From contig NZ_CP015992.1 of assembly GCF_001708505.1 (NCBI RefSeq), positions 2,542,001-2,606,000 of the forward strand: 64,000 nt of DNA, in the 5' to 3' direction. Each line of letters begins with the position of its first letter. Positions within the stretch are counted from its first letter, which is position 1. A program made the translations under genes and the position numbers. A model generated the notes under the pieces. It saw nothing but the letters and a program-made list of their open reading frames with translations, searched no databases and was not told the origin of the DNA. Positions 49,116 to 57,844 of this stretch are shown one piece after another. This DNA comes from Pseudomonas sp. TCU-HL1. GTDB lineage: Bacteria; Pseudomonadota; Gammaproteobacteria; Pseudomonadales; Pseudomonadaceae.

Positions 49116-50543
49116 TCAGGATTTCTTGTGCAGCCAGCTGAGAAAACCGCCTTTCCTGATCGCCTGCGGCTTCTGCAGCAACAGGTTGCGGCTGGCCTGC
49201 TCGCGGAAGGTGCGCAAACGGGTGATGGCGGCACGCACCTCGACGCGTGCATCCAGGCAGGTGCGGATGGCGTCCCGTTCTATGCGGTAGAGCACGCAGG
49301 ACGTCAGTGCGGTGAACCGGGCCTGGGACGGCGCGTCATTCGCAATACCTTCCTCGCCGAGGATTTCTCCCGGTCCCATGCGTCCGGCTTCGATCATGTT
49401 GGCGCCGTCGGGTACCGCTGCGGAAACGACCCCCGTGCCTATCACCAGCAGGCCATCCGCGACCTCACCCAGGCCCAGTATCTCCTGGCCGGCGGAAAAG
49501 GCGAGGGGCGCCATGACCTGGCTGAGCGTGTCCTTCTCTTCGCTGCTGAGTGCCCGGAAGATCTTCACATCCTCCAGCAGCAGGCGAGGGCGGGACCACG
49601 GCTGCGGCGGGGTTTCGCTGCTGAAGGCGATACCGGCCGCTTCCAGGTGACGGTGAGCCAGGTCGAACATCAGGTTGCGGACTTCAGTCTTGTTCTGGCC
49701 GGTGCGGATGAAGCCACTGGCCTCGTACTCCATGGATTCCAGGTCCGATTCCTTGATGGCGACCTTGGGCTTGGGGTCGGCCAGCAGGGCGCTGATGCCC
49801 TGTAGCGTCTTTTCCAGCGCGTCCAGCACCCGGCGAGGGCGTACCTGGGTCGATACCCGGAGGCTGATGGAAACGTTGGTCAGCTCGTAGGGGCGGCTGA
49901 AATTGTGCACCTTGGTCTTGGCCGCCACCGAGTTGGGGATCACCACAGTGCTGCCTTTTCCGGTGAGCAGGTGGGTGGCGCGCCAGTCGATTTCCACCAC
50001 CTTGCCTTCGGTGCCGTCGATGGAAATCCAGTCATCCAGCTGGTAGGGCTTGGTGGTGTTGAGGACGATGCCGGAAAACACGTCGCTCAGGGTGCTCTGC
50101 AAGGCCAGGCCGATGACGATGGCCATGACCCCGGAGGTGGCCAGCAGGCCCTTTACCGGTAGCTGCATCACATAGGCCGCCGCGGCGACCACTGCCACCA
50201 GGAAGATCACCGCACCCAGCACGTCCTGGAGCAACCGCCCGGCATGGCCGATACGCGGCATCAGCAGGCCCAGCACCACGGTGAGGGTGCGGGCGCAGTA
50301 AAGCCACCAGACGATTTCCAGGGCGGTGGCCACCAGGTTGAGGGTGCTGCCCGGCCAAGGCGGCGGCTGCAGTGGGTTCAGTCCGGCATCGATGATCAGG
50401 GTACTGAACAGCAGGAAGCACAGGACACGGCCCAGCACCCGCCAGGTTCGCAGTTCGCTGGGAATGATGCGCCAGGCCAGCAGGTCCATCAGCAACAGGG
50501 CGACGCCGAAAATCAGCGGGTGATTCTGGATGAGCGCGAGCAT
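49116..50543 (-). CDS. MscS-type mechanosensitive channel with C-terminal cyclic-nucleotide-binding-like domain
   Basis: 475 residues. N-terminal membrane segments begin MLALIQNHPLIFGVALLLMD. The MscS pore and beta domain run from GLLATSGVMAIVIGLALQST, LSDVFSGIVLNTTKPYQLDD, to GTEGKVVEIDWRATHLLTGK and VVIPNSVAAKTKVHNFSRP. From about residue 355 a cNMP-like domain follows: LLEDVKIFRALSSEEKDTLS, LGLGEVADGLLVIGTG, and PGEILGEEGIANDAPSQARF. This fusion is known as the bCNG/MscS-like group and could gate ion flux by a nucleotide. ATG at 50543; the longer frame runs through repeat DNA. Confidence 0.9.
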   Translation of the reverse strand: MLALIQNHPLIFGVALLLMDLLAWRIIPSELRTWRVLGRVLCFLLFSTLIIDAGLNPLQPPPWPGSTLNLVATALEIVWWLYCARTLTVVLGLLMPRIGHAGRLLQDVLGAVIFLVAVVAAAAYVMQLPVKGLLATSGVMAIVIGLALQSTLSDVFSGIVLNTTKPYQLDDWISIDGTEGKVVEIDWRATHLLTGKGSTVVIPNSVAAKTKVHNFSRPYELTNVSISLRVSTQVRPRRVLDALEKTLQGISALLADPKPKVAIKESDLESMEYEASGFIRTGQNKTEVRNLMFDLAHRHLEAAGIAFSSETPPQPWSRPRLLLEDVKIFRALSSEEKDTLSQVMAPLAFSAGQEILGLGEVADGLLVIGTGVVSAAVPDGANMIEAGRMGPGEILGEEGIANDAPSQARFTALTSCVLYRIERDAIRTCLDARVEVRAAITRLRTFREQASRNLLLQKPQAIRKGGFLSWLHKKS

Positions 50544-50655
50544 GAGTTCCGTTCCGCGATTGAGCCTGCGCCACGTTAGCAGAGCCCGGGGCTGTCCTGA
50601 TATGGGACCGGCGGGCAGCCCCCGGCACAGCTGATTGGCAGCCCTGTGGGCTGCT

Positions 50656-50775
50656 TGGCGAATGATTTCGCCCCACAGTTCGGGTGGGCCACGCTTCATC
50701 GGTCCAGCAATCGTGCGCCGGATGGGCTCCGAACGGTGGAAATGAAGAGCGATTTCCACCCTACGATGCTGGACC
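50656..50775. repeat. REP-like unit and nested inverted repeat
   Basis: 50656-50678 TTGGCGAATGATTTCGCCCC is a degenerate REP. 50701-50775 has outer arms GGTCCAGCAATCGT / ACGATGCTGGACC (one bulge) and an inner GGTGGAAAT / ATTTCCACC hairpin followed by CTAC, a repeat type common in Pseudomonas. The whole 305-bp gap between the channel and GST genes otherwise shows nothing. Confidence 0.65.
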
Positions 50776-50848
50776 AGGCCGCTCGCCGGGCATTCTGCTG
50801 AGGGTGGGCCGGGCGGCGTTCCGCTTCAGCCCACTCGACAAAACCGCT

Positions 50849-51553
50849 TCAGTCCCGTTTTGGAATCCCCAATCCACGCACCACCGCCGGGCGCGTGAGG
50901 AAGGCATCGAGCACGCGCTTCACGTTGGCGAAACGTTCGAACTGCACCAGCTCGCTTGCTTCGTAGAAACCGATCAGGTTGCGCACCCAGGGGAAGATCG
51001 CGATGTCGGCGATGCTGTACTGCTCGCCCATGATCCAGTCGCGGCCTTCCAGGCGCTGGTCCAGTACCGTCAGCAGGCGTGCCGATTCCTGCACGTAGCG
51101 GTCGAGGGGGCGCTTGTCCTCGTAGTCCTTGCCGGCGAATTTGTTGAAGAAACCGATCTGGCCGAACATCGGGCCTATCCCGCCCATCTGGAACATCAGC
51201 CACTGGATGCATTCGTAGCGGCCAGCGGCGTCCTGCGGGATCAGCTGGCCGGTCTTGTCGGCCAGGTAGATGAGGATGGCACCGGATTCGAACAGCGGCA
51301 GCGGGCGGCCGTCCGGGCCATTGGGGTCGATGATGGCGGGGATCTTGTTGTTCGGATTGAGGGAGAGGAACTCCGGCGACATCTGGTCGTTGCGCTCGAA
51401 ACTCACCAGATGCGGTTCGTAGGGCAGGCCGGTTTCCTCCAGCATGATGGAGACCTTGACGCCGTTGGGCGTTGGCAGGGAGTAAAGCTGCAGGCGGTCC
51501 GGCTGGGTTGCGGGCCACTTGCGGGTAATGGGGAAAGCCGACAGATCACTCAT
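50849..51553 (-). CDS. Glutathione S-transferase, Nu-class (YfcG/YghU-like)
   Basis: 234 residues. Thioredoxin-like N-terminal domain: LQLYSLPTPNGVKVSIMLEE with the Thr-Pro-Asn active-site segment typical of Nu-class enzymes, LNPNNKIPAIIDPNGPDGRP with the cis-Pro, and the ES motif in LFESGAILIYLADKTG. The helical C-terminal domain has YSIADIAIFPWVRNL. Nu-class GSTs reduce disulfides with two bound glutathiones. ATG at 51553; the long upstream frame is antisense noise. Confidence 0.92.
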   Translation of the reverse strand: MSDLSAFPITRKWPATQPDRLQLYSLPTPNGVKVSIMLEETGLPYEPHLVSFERNDQMSPEFLSLNPNNKIPAIIDPNGPDGRPLPLFESGAILIYLADKTGQLIPQDAAGRYECIQWLMFQMGGIGPMFGQIGFFNKFAGKDYEDKRPLDRYVQESARLLTVLDQRLEGRDWIMGEQYSIADIAIFPWVRNLIGFYEASELVQFERFANVKRVLDAFLTRPAVVRGLGIPKRD

Positions 51554-51764
51554 GGGGACGTCCTGTTCGAGATGGCGGGGCGGATGGGCAACCTTACCCG
51601 CCCGTGGGCGGGATGCGAAAGGCTCTGTCTGTGAAAGCTTGCCGACAGCCTGGGCCGCTATTCTGCTGCCGCCCGCCGACACAATCGCCGGGCATTCTCT
51701 CCCTTCTCGTGCGGTTCCGGCGGCGGTCGCGGCCACAAGCCAGCGGCCGGCCGCCTGTGAGAGA

Positions 51765-52088
51765 TCAGTCGCGATCCGGTGCCCCCAGCGGAAACAGCGG
51801 CCGATAGGGTCGCGCTTCGTCCACCGCGCGGGCGAACGAGGGGCGGGCCAGCAAGCGTTGCCGATAGGCCCGGACGTTGCCGAACGACACGGCGATAGGG
51901 TGTACCCAGTCGGCATTGAACAGCGACGGTGCCGCCGCGCAATCCGCACCCAAGGCATTACGCTGCTCAGCCGGGCGCAGGCTGTCCAGCACCGGTTTCT
52001 GCATCGGCGTCATCACATACAGGTCGAAGAAGCGATCCAGCATCCGCACCTCAAGTGCGGCCTGCGGTTCCTCGGGGATCAGGTTCAC
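51765..52088 (-). pseudogene. Truncated glutathione S-transferase, C-terminal remnant
   Basis: 107 residues: MNLIPEEPQAALEVRMLDRF then FDLYVMTPMQKPVLDSLRP, then directly DCAAAPSLFNADWVHPIA and ARPSFARAVDEARPYRPLFP. These are the middle and end of a GST, but the whole N-terminal glutathione-binding domain is missing and an internal stretch of about 40 residues that normally lies before the (A)DCAAAP helix is deleted. It follows the FKBP gene by 19 bp. A translated fragment cannot be excluded, but catalysis is not expected. Confidence 0.75.
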
Positions 52089-52107
52089 CGGCCCGGCATG
52101 ATGGGGA

Positions 52108-52449
52108 TCAATCGTCGCGCGTCAGGACTTCCAGCAATTCGATTTCGAACAACAGGTTGGAGTTGGGCTGGATATGGGCGCCAACCTGGCGTTCGCCGTA
52201 GGCCAGGTGCGCTGGGACGTAGAGCTTGCGCTTGCCGCCCACCTTCATGCCCATCAGGCCGATGTCCCAGCCCTTGATGACGCGACCGGTGCCGATCACG
52301 CACTGGAAGGGTTTGCCGCGACTGTAGGACGAGTCGAACTCGGTGCCGTCTTCCAGGGTGCCGCGGTACTGGGTGGTGATCAGGGCGCCCTTGACCACTT
52401 CCTTGCCGTCGCCCAGCTGGATATCGGTTATCTGCAGTTCGTCACTCAT
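52108..52449 (-). CDS. FKBP-type peptidyl-prolyl cis-trans isomerase
   Basis: 113 residues, a single FKBP domain with no signal peptide. Visible are VKGALITTQYRGTLEDGTEF, DSSYSRGKPFQCVIGTGRVI, KGWDIGLMGMKVGGKRKLYV and PAHLAYGERQVGAHIQPNSN LLFEIELLEV, with the active-site aromatic and Asp residues in place. It is of the short cytoplasmic FkpB/FKBP12-like type. GAGGAG lies about 7 nt upstream of the ATG at 52449. Catalyses proline isomerisation during protein folding. Confidence 0.93.
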   Translation of the reverse strand: MSDELQITDIQLGDGKEVVKGALITTQYRGTLEDGTEFDSSYSRGKPFQCVIGTGRVIKGWDIGLMGMKVGGKRKLYVPAHLAYGERQVGAHIQPNSNLLFEIELLEVLTRDD

Positions 52450-52765
52450 GGGTGTGCTCCTCGGTCCGTTGGCCGGTGCTGGCCATTTGCGGGCAGCCTT
52501 TTCGCAGGAATCAGGCGTTCTGGCAACTGCGGTGCTGGCAGCCGGGAACTTGTTTTGCGATGCCGGGAAAGCCATTGCAGGCATGTTTCCGCACCGGGTC
52601 ATGCAAGTTGCACGGCAATCTGGATGGCAATCGTGCAAGTCTCCCGCTGCTCGTACCAACACGCTTGTGCCATGTACCTGATTGGCAAGGGATTGCCTGG
52701 ATCGTCGAATCGGGCACGACCACTGCTAGGAATGAAGGCCAGACAACCTGACAGGAGTGTCCCGG
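52450..52765. other. Divergent intergenic region, FKBP and DUF3509-like genes
   Basis: About 315 bp. Shine-Dalgarno sites for both genes are at its ends (GAGGAG reverse at about 52457; AGGAG at 52753-52757). Sequences with TTGCACG-like hexamers occur near 52606-52640, but no promoter can be assigned. Nothing else was recognised. Confidence 0.45.
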
Positions 52766-53119
52766 ATGAAACTGCCATTCACTGCCTTTTATGACGCCTT
52801 CCCGCAGCACCAGGCGATCGTCAAGCCACGACCTGATGGTTCGCTTCTGCTTACGCTGACGGGGCGGGACGGCAAGTCCCTTTGCAAGGCCATCGACAGC
52901 GAGGCCCTCTACAGCGACGAGCGGGTGCGCCAGGTGATCTGGGATTTGCAGCGAGACATGAAGCTGGAAGCGGGTGACGTGCACTGGCACGACAAAGGGG
53001 TCGACTGGGTATCGTGTGAGCTGCCCACTTACCAGGGCGGACCCGTTCACATGACGGCGGCGAAGACGCTGGTGGCCCGGCGCAGGCTGGCGCATGAGCG
53101 CGTCGCAAGCAGGGTCTGA
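52766..53119 (+). CDS. Small DUF3509-like protein
   Basis: 117 residues starting MKLPFTAFYDAFPQHQAIVK with GGAG 8 nt upstream. The segment PRPDGSLLLTLTGRDGKSLC then VRQVIWDLQRDMKLEAGDVH resembles the DUF3509 family, small Pseudomonas proteins of unknown function. The basic C-terminal tail (KTLVARRRLAHERVASRV) is extra. No signal peptide. Monocistronic between the FKBP gene and the efflux operon. Confidence 0.6.
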   Translation: MKLPFTAFYDAFPQHQAIVKPRPDGSLLLTLTGRDGKSLCKAIDSEALYSDERVRQVIWDLQRDMKLEAGDVHWHDKGVDWVSCELPTYQGGPVHMTAAKTLVARRRLAHERVASRV

Positions 53120-53181
53120 AGCCCGGATGCCGGCGCGTAACACCTTTTCGTTATCGCCGTCCGTGCTGGCCTGGAAAAAGA

Positions 53182-53214
53182 AACCCCGCGGCAAGGAACT
53201 CTGACCCGCGGGGT
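53182..53214 (-). terminator. Rho-independent terminator of mexEF-oprN
   Basis: Reverse strand: ACCCCGCGG, 14-nt loop, CCGCGGGGT then TTCTTTTTCC, about 40 bp after the oprN stop. Confidence 0.8.
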
Positions 53215-53253
53215 GAAGTTGCCGGCCGGTAGGCCGGGCAAGGGAGGAGAGGA

Positions 53254-54648
53254 TCAGGCCTGGGGCTGCCAACCGCCGCCGAGGGCCTTGTAGATGGCGA
53301 CGATGCCGCGATAGACCTCGACTTCCGCCAGGGCCTGGGCGTCTTCGGCGGCCAGGCGTTCGCGTTCGGCATCCAGCAGCACGAGGAAGTCCACGGTGCC
53401 TTCGCGATAACGGGTTGCGGCCTGCTCGGCGGCGGCGCGGGTGGCTTCCGACTGGCGGACCAGTGATACCAAACGCTCCTGGCGCTTGCCGTAGTCGCTG
53501 AAGGCGTTCTCCGACTCTTCCAGGGCCAGCAACACTTGCTGCTCATAGTTGGCCAGGGCACCCTCGGCGTCGGCCTCGGAGGCGCGGATCTGGGCCCGGA
53601 CGCTGCCAAGGTCGAAGGCCGCCCAGGAAATGGTCGGTGCCACGCCCCAGGCGCGTGCAGCGGACGAGCCGATCTGCGAACCGCGTCCGGCGGTGAAGCC
53701 GAGGAAGCCCGAGAGGCTCACACGCGGGAACAGGTCAGCGGTGGCCACGCCCACACCAGCGGTGGCAGCGGCCAGCTGGCGTTCCGCCGAGCGCACGTCT
53801 GGACGGCGGCGCAGCAACTCGGCCGGATCGCCGATGGGTAATGCCTTGGCGATCACCGGCAGCGGCTTGGGCGACAGGTCCACGGTCAGTTGCTCCGGGC
53901 GCTGGCCGAGCAGGGTGGCGATGCGGTTGCGGGCGCGTGCTTCCTCGGCCTGCAATTGCGGAACGCTGGCTTCGGTGGCGGCCAAGCGGCCATCGGCACG
54001 CAGCACATCCAGCTCGCTACCGACGCCCGCGTCACGCAGTTGCTCGGTCAGGCCACGGGATTCCCGCTGGTTCTCCAGGTTTTCGCGTGCAATCCGCTCC
54101 CTGAGCTGCGCGCCACGCAGGTTGCCGTAGGCGTCGACCAGTTCGGCGATGAGGCTCACCTGCAGCTGTTGCAGGTCGGCCTGGGCCGCGTCGGTTTCTG
54201 CTTCGCTGGCCTCGATCTGCCGCTGGATACGGCCGAACAGGTCCAGCTCCCAGGCCATGTTCAGGCCCAGGTCGTAACGTTCGTTGTTGACCCGCTCTTC
54301 AGTCACGCCCGGCTGTTGGCCCTTGCCGATTTCGGCGCTGGCACCGGCGGTGACCACCGGGAGCTGGTCGTTGCCGACATCGTCGCGAATAGCGCGGGCG
54401 GCCTTGAGGCGGGCGAAGGCGATGCGCAGTTCGCGGTTTTCCTTGAGCGACTCCTGCACCAGTTGGTTCAGGGTCGGATCTTCGAACTGCTGCCACCAGA
54501 GGCTCTCGAAACGACTGCGATCAACCTTTGCAGCTTCCGCCGAGGCGAGCCGCGCGGGCTCGCTTTCAGGGGCCTTGTAGTCCGGGCCCACGGCACAGGC
54601 GGAGAGCGCCAGGGCCAGCAGGGCGGGGGCAAAAGCCTTGTGCATCAT
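53254..54648 (-). CDS. oprN: Outer-membrane efflux channel OprN (RND system)
   Basis: 464-residue TolC-family lipoprotein. Signal and lipobox LALALSACAVGPDYKAPES with Cys acylation, then two outer-membrane efflux repeats: RFESLWWQQFEDPTLNQLVQ, AWELDLFGRIQRQIEASEAE, RRRPDVRSAERQLAAATAGV and TISWAAFDLGSVRAQIRASE, ending YRGIVAIYKALGGGWQ. The start ATG overlaps the mexF stop. Together with MexE and MexF it forms a tripartite pump exporting fluoroquinolones, chloramphenicol, trimethoprim and quinolone-signal precursors in P. aeruginosa. Confidence 0.92.
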   Translation of the reverse strand: MMHKAFAPALLALALSACAVGPDYKAPESEPARLASAEAAKVDRSRFESLWWQQFEDPTLNQLVQESLKENRELRIAFARLKAARAIRDDVGNDQLPVVTAGASAEIGKGQQPGVTEERVNNERYDLGLNMAWELDLFGRIQRQIEASEAETDAAQADLQQLQVSLIAELVDAYGNLRGAQLRERIARENLENQRESRGLTEQLRDAGVGSELDVLRADGRLAATEASVPQLQAEEARARNRIATLLGQRPEQLTVDLSPKPLPVIAKALPIGDPAELLRRRPDVRSAERQLAAATAGVGVATADLFPRVSLSGFLGFTAGRGSQIGSSAARAWGVAPTISWAAFDLGSVRAQIRASEADAEGALANYEQQVLLALEESENAFSDYGKRQERLVSLVRQSEATRAAAEQAATRYREGTVDFLVLLDAERERLAAEDAQALAEVEVYRGIVAIYKALGGGWQPQA

Positions 54649-57600
54649 GCGTGTGCTTCCTTCAGTTGCGGGGCGCGGGCGGCCTTGCGCGCTTCGCGCT
54701 TCTCGACGAATCCGCGGATCAGGACGTAGAACACCGGGGTCAGCAGCAGGCCGAAGAAGGTCACGCCGATCATCCCGCTGAACACCGCAACGCCCATGGC
54801 ATGGCGCATTTCGGCGCCGGCACCGGAGGACAGCACCAGGGGCACCACGCCCATGATGAAGGCGATGGAGGTCATCAGGATCGGGCGCAGACGCAGGCGG
54901 CAGGCTTCCAGGACGGCGGCGACGCGGTCCAGGCCTTCTTCCTGTTTTTCCTTGGCGAACTCGACGATGAGGATGGCGTTCTTGCACGCCAGGCCCACCA
55001 GTACGATCAAGCCGATCTGGGTGAAGATGTTGTTGTCGCTACCGGCCAGGATCACCCCGGTGATGGCGGAGAACAGCACGGTCGGCACGATCAGGATCAC
55101 CGCCAGCGGCAGGCTCCAGCTTTCGTACTGGGCGGCCAGTACCAGGAAGGCCAGGAGCACGCAGAGCGGGAAGATGAACACCGCGGTATTGCCGGCGAGG
55201 ATCTGCTGGTAGGTCAGGTCGGTCCACTCGTAGGTCATGCCGTTGGGCAGTTCCGCGTCCAGCAGCTTGGCGATGGCCGCTTCAGCCTGGCCGGAGCTGT
55301 AGCCCGGGGCGGCCGCGCCATTGATCTCGGCAGTGATGAAGCCGTTGTAGTGCATGACCCGGTCGGGACCTGCGCTGTTTTCCACCTTGACGAAGGTCGA
55401 CAGCGGGATCATCTCGCCACGGTTGTTGCGCACCTTCAGCTGGCCGATCTGCTCAGGCTCCAGGCGGAACTGCTGGTCGGCCTGGACGTTCACCTGGTAG
55501 GTGCGGCCGAAGCGGTTGAAGTCGTTGGCGTACAGCGAACCCAGGTACACCTGCATGGTGTCGAAGATGTCGCTGATGGCCACGCCGTGGGTCTTGGCCT
55601 TTTCGCGGTCGATGGCGGCATCCACCTGCGGCACGTTGACCTGGTAGCTGGTGAACACCGACATGGGGTTCAGCTCCGGCAGCTGGCGCGCCTTGGCGAT
55701 GATGTTCTGGGTCTGCTTGTACAGCTCCTCGTAGCCCAGGTTGCCACGGTCCTCGATCTGCAGGCGGAAGCCGCCGATGGTGCCGAGGCCCTGTACCGGG
55801 GGCGGCGGGAAGATCGCGATGTAGGCGTCCTGGATATCCGCGAACTGCTTGTTCAGCTCGGCGGCGATGGCACCGGCGGACATGGACGGGTCCTTGCGCT
55901 CATCAAAGGGCTTGAGCGGGGTGAACACGATGCCGCTGTTCGGGCTGTTGGTGAAACCGTTGATGGAAAGGCCGGGGAAGGCCACGGTGTTTTCCACGCC
56001 GGGGTGCTTGGACGCGATCTCGGACATGCGCTTGATCACGGCCTCGGTGCGGTCCAGGGTGGCGGCGTCCGGCAGTTGTGCGAAGGCGACCAGGTACTGT
56101 TTGTCCTGTTGCGGCACGAAGCCGGCCGGGGTGCTGGAGAAGCCCAGGTAGCCGAGTACCAGCAGGCCGGCATAGATGAACATGGCGACGGCGCTGCCAC
56201 GCAGGACACGGCGCACGGTACGGACGTAGCCACCGCCAGCGCGTTCGAACATGCGGTTGAACGGGCCGAACAGCCAGCGGCCGAACAGCTTGTCGAGCAC
56301 GCGGGAGAAGCGGTCTTTCGGCGCGTGGTGGTCCTTCAGCAATACGGCGGCCAGGGCCGGAGACAGGGTCAGCGAGTTGAAGGCCGAGATCACCGTGGAG
56401 ATGGCGATGGTCAGCGCGAACTGCTGGTAGAACTGCCCGGTGAGGCCGGAGATGAACGCGGTGGGCACGAACACGGCGCACAGCACGAGGGCGGTGGCGA
56501 TGATTGGGCCGGTCACTTCCTTCATGGCCTGGCGGGTCGCGTCGATGGGCGATTTGCCGAGGCCGATGTTCCGCTCGACGTTCTCGACGACCACGATGGC
56601 GTCGTCGACCACGATACCGATGGCCAGCACCAGGCCGAACAGCGACAGCGCGTTGAGCGAGAAGCCGAACAGGTGCATCACCGCGAAGGTGCCGATCAGC
56701 GACACCGGCACGGCGGCCAGCGGGATGATCGAGGCGCGCCAGGTCTGCAGGAACAGGATCACCACCAGCACCACCAGCACGATGGCTTCGAGCAGGGTGT
56801 GAACCACTGCCTCGATGGAGCCGCGCACGAAGATGGTCGGGTCATAGACGATTTCGTAGTCCATGCCCTGGGGGAAGCTCTGCTTCAGCTCGGCCATGCG
56901 GGCGCGGACGGCATCGGAGATTTCGATGGCGTTGGAGCCGGGGCGCTGGAACACCGGGATGGCCACGGCCGGCTGGTTGTTCAGCAGCGAGCGCAGGGCG
57001 TACTGGTTGGAGCCCAGTTCGACACGGGCGATGTCCTTCAGGCGAGTGATTTCGCCATCGTCACCGGCACGGATGATGATGTTCTCGAACTCTTCCTCGG
57101 TGACCAGGCGGCCCTGGGTGTTGATCGAGAGCTGGAAGCTGTTGCCGGCGTCGGACGGCGGCGCGCCGAGGGCACCGGCGGCAACCTGGCGGTTCTGCTC
57201 GCGAATGGCGTTGACCACATCGGTGGCGGTGAGGTTGCGCGAGGCCACTTTGTTCGGGTCGAGCCAGACGCGCAGGGAGTAGTTGCCCATGCCGAACAGC
57301 TGCACGTCGCCCACACCGTCCAGCCGCGCCAGCTCGTCCTTGACGTTGAGCGCGGCGTAGTTGGACAGGTAGAGCATGTCGTAGCGGTTATCCGGCGAGG
57401 TCAGGTGCACCACCATGGTCAGGTCCGGAGAGGCCTTGTCCACGGTCACGCCCAGGCGCTGCACCTCGGTGGGCAGGGTGGGCATGGTGCGGGTCACACG
57501 GTTCTGCACCTGCACCTGGGCGTTGTCCAGGTCGGTACCCAGGGCGAAGGTGATGGTCAGGGTCAGCTTGCCGTCGTTGGTGGCCTGGGAGGACATGTAG

Positions 57601-57833
57601 AGCATGCCTTCCACGCCGACGATGGCCTGTTCCAGCGGCGAGGCGACGGTTTCACCGATCACCTTGGGGTTGGCGCCGGGGAAGTTGGCGCGCACCACCA
57701 CCGTCGGCGGCACCACTTCGGGGTATTCGCTGATGGGCAGTTGGAACAGCGAGATGGCACCGCCGATCAGGATCAGCAGTGACAGCACGGCGGCGAAGAT
57801 CGGCCGCTGGATGAAGAACTGGGAAAAATTCAT
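54645..57833 (-). CDS. mexF: RND efflux inner-membrane transporter MexF
   Basis: 1062 residues, identical in length to P. aeruginosa MexF as I recall it. It begins MNFSQFFIQRPIFAAVLSLL with twelve membrane segments. The proton-relay acidic residues are in GLVLAIGIVVDDAIVVVENV (Asp-Asp in TM4) and a Lys in TM10 (LVGLACKNAILIVEFAK). Porter-domain segments such as DLTMVVHLTSPDNRYDMLYL and VNVPQVDAAIDREKAKTHGV follow MexF closely. No truncation or frameshift. Middle gene of mexE-mexF-oprN. Confidence 0.96.
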   Translation of the reverse strand: MNFSQFFIQRPIFAAVLSLLILIGGAISLFQLPISEYPEVVPPTVVVRANFPGANPKVIGETVASPLEQAIVGVEGMLYMSSQATNDGKLTLTITFALGTDLDNAQVQVQNRVTRTMPTLPTEVQRLGVTVDKASPDLTMVVHLTSPDNRYDMLYLSNYAALNVKDELARLDGVGDVQLFGMGNYSLRVWLDPNKVASRNLTATDVVNAIREQNRQVAAGALGAPPSDAGNSFQLSINTQGRLVTEEEFENIIIRAGDDGEITRLKDIARVELGSNQYALRSLLNNQPAVAIPVFQRPGSNAIEISDAVRARMAELKQSFPQGMDYEIVYDPTIFVRGSIEAVVHTLLEAIVLVVLVVILFLQTWRASIIPLAAVPVSLIGTFAVMHLFGFSLNALSLFGLVLAIGIVVDDAIVVVENVERNIGLGKSPIDATRQAMKEVTGPIIATALVLCAVFVPTAFISGLTGQFYQQFALTIAISTVISAFNSLTLSPALAAVLLKDHHAPKDRFSRVLDKLFGRWLFGPFNRMFERAGGGYVRTVRRVLRGSAVAMFIYAGLLVLGYLGFSSTPAGFVPQQDKQYLVAFAQLPDAATLDRTEAVIKRMSEIASKHPGVENTVAFPGLSINGFTNSPNSGIVFTPLKPFDERKDPSMSAGAIAAELNKQFADIQDAYIAIFPPPPVQGLGTIGGFRLQIEDRGNLGYEELYKQTQNIIAKARQLPELNPMSVFTSYQVNVPQVDAAIDREKAKTHGVAISDIFDTMQVYLGSLYANDFNRFGRTYQVNVQADQQFRLEPEQIGQLKVRNNRGEMIPLSTFVKVENSAGPDRVMHYNGFITAEINGAAAPGYSSGQAEAAIAKLLDAELPNGMTYEWTDLTYQQILAGNTAVFIFPLCVLLAFLVLAAQYESWSLPLAVILIVPTVLFSAITGVILAGSDNNIFTQIGLIVLVGLACKNAILIVEFAKEKQEEGLDRVAAVLEACRLRLRPILMTSIAFIMGVVPLVLSSGAGAEMRHAMGVAVFSGMIGVTFFGLLLTPVFYVLIRGFVEKREARKAARAPQLKEAHA

Positions 57834-57844
57834 GACGTGCTACC

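Noticed and set aside
54528..57782. Open frame of 1084 codons on the + strand opposite mexF
   Set aside because: Exact antisense of mexF; composition is the His/Val/Asp-rich pattern produced by high-GC codon bias on the complementary strand, with no family motif.
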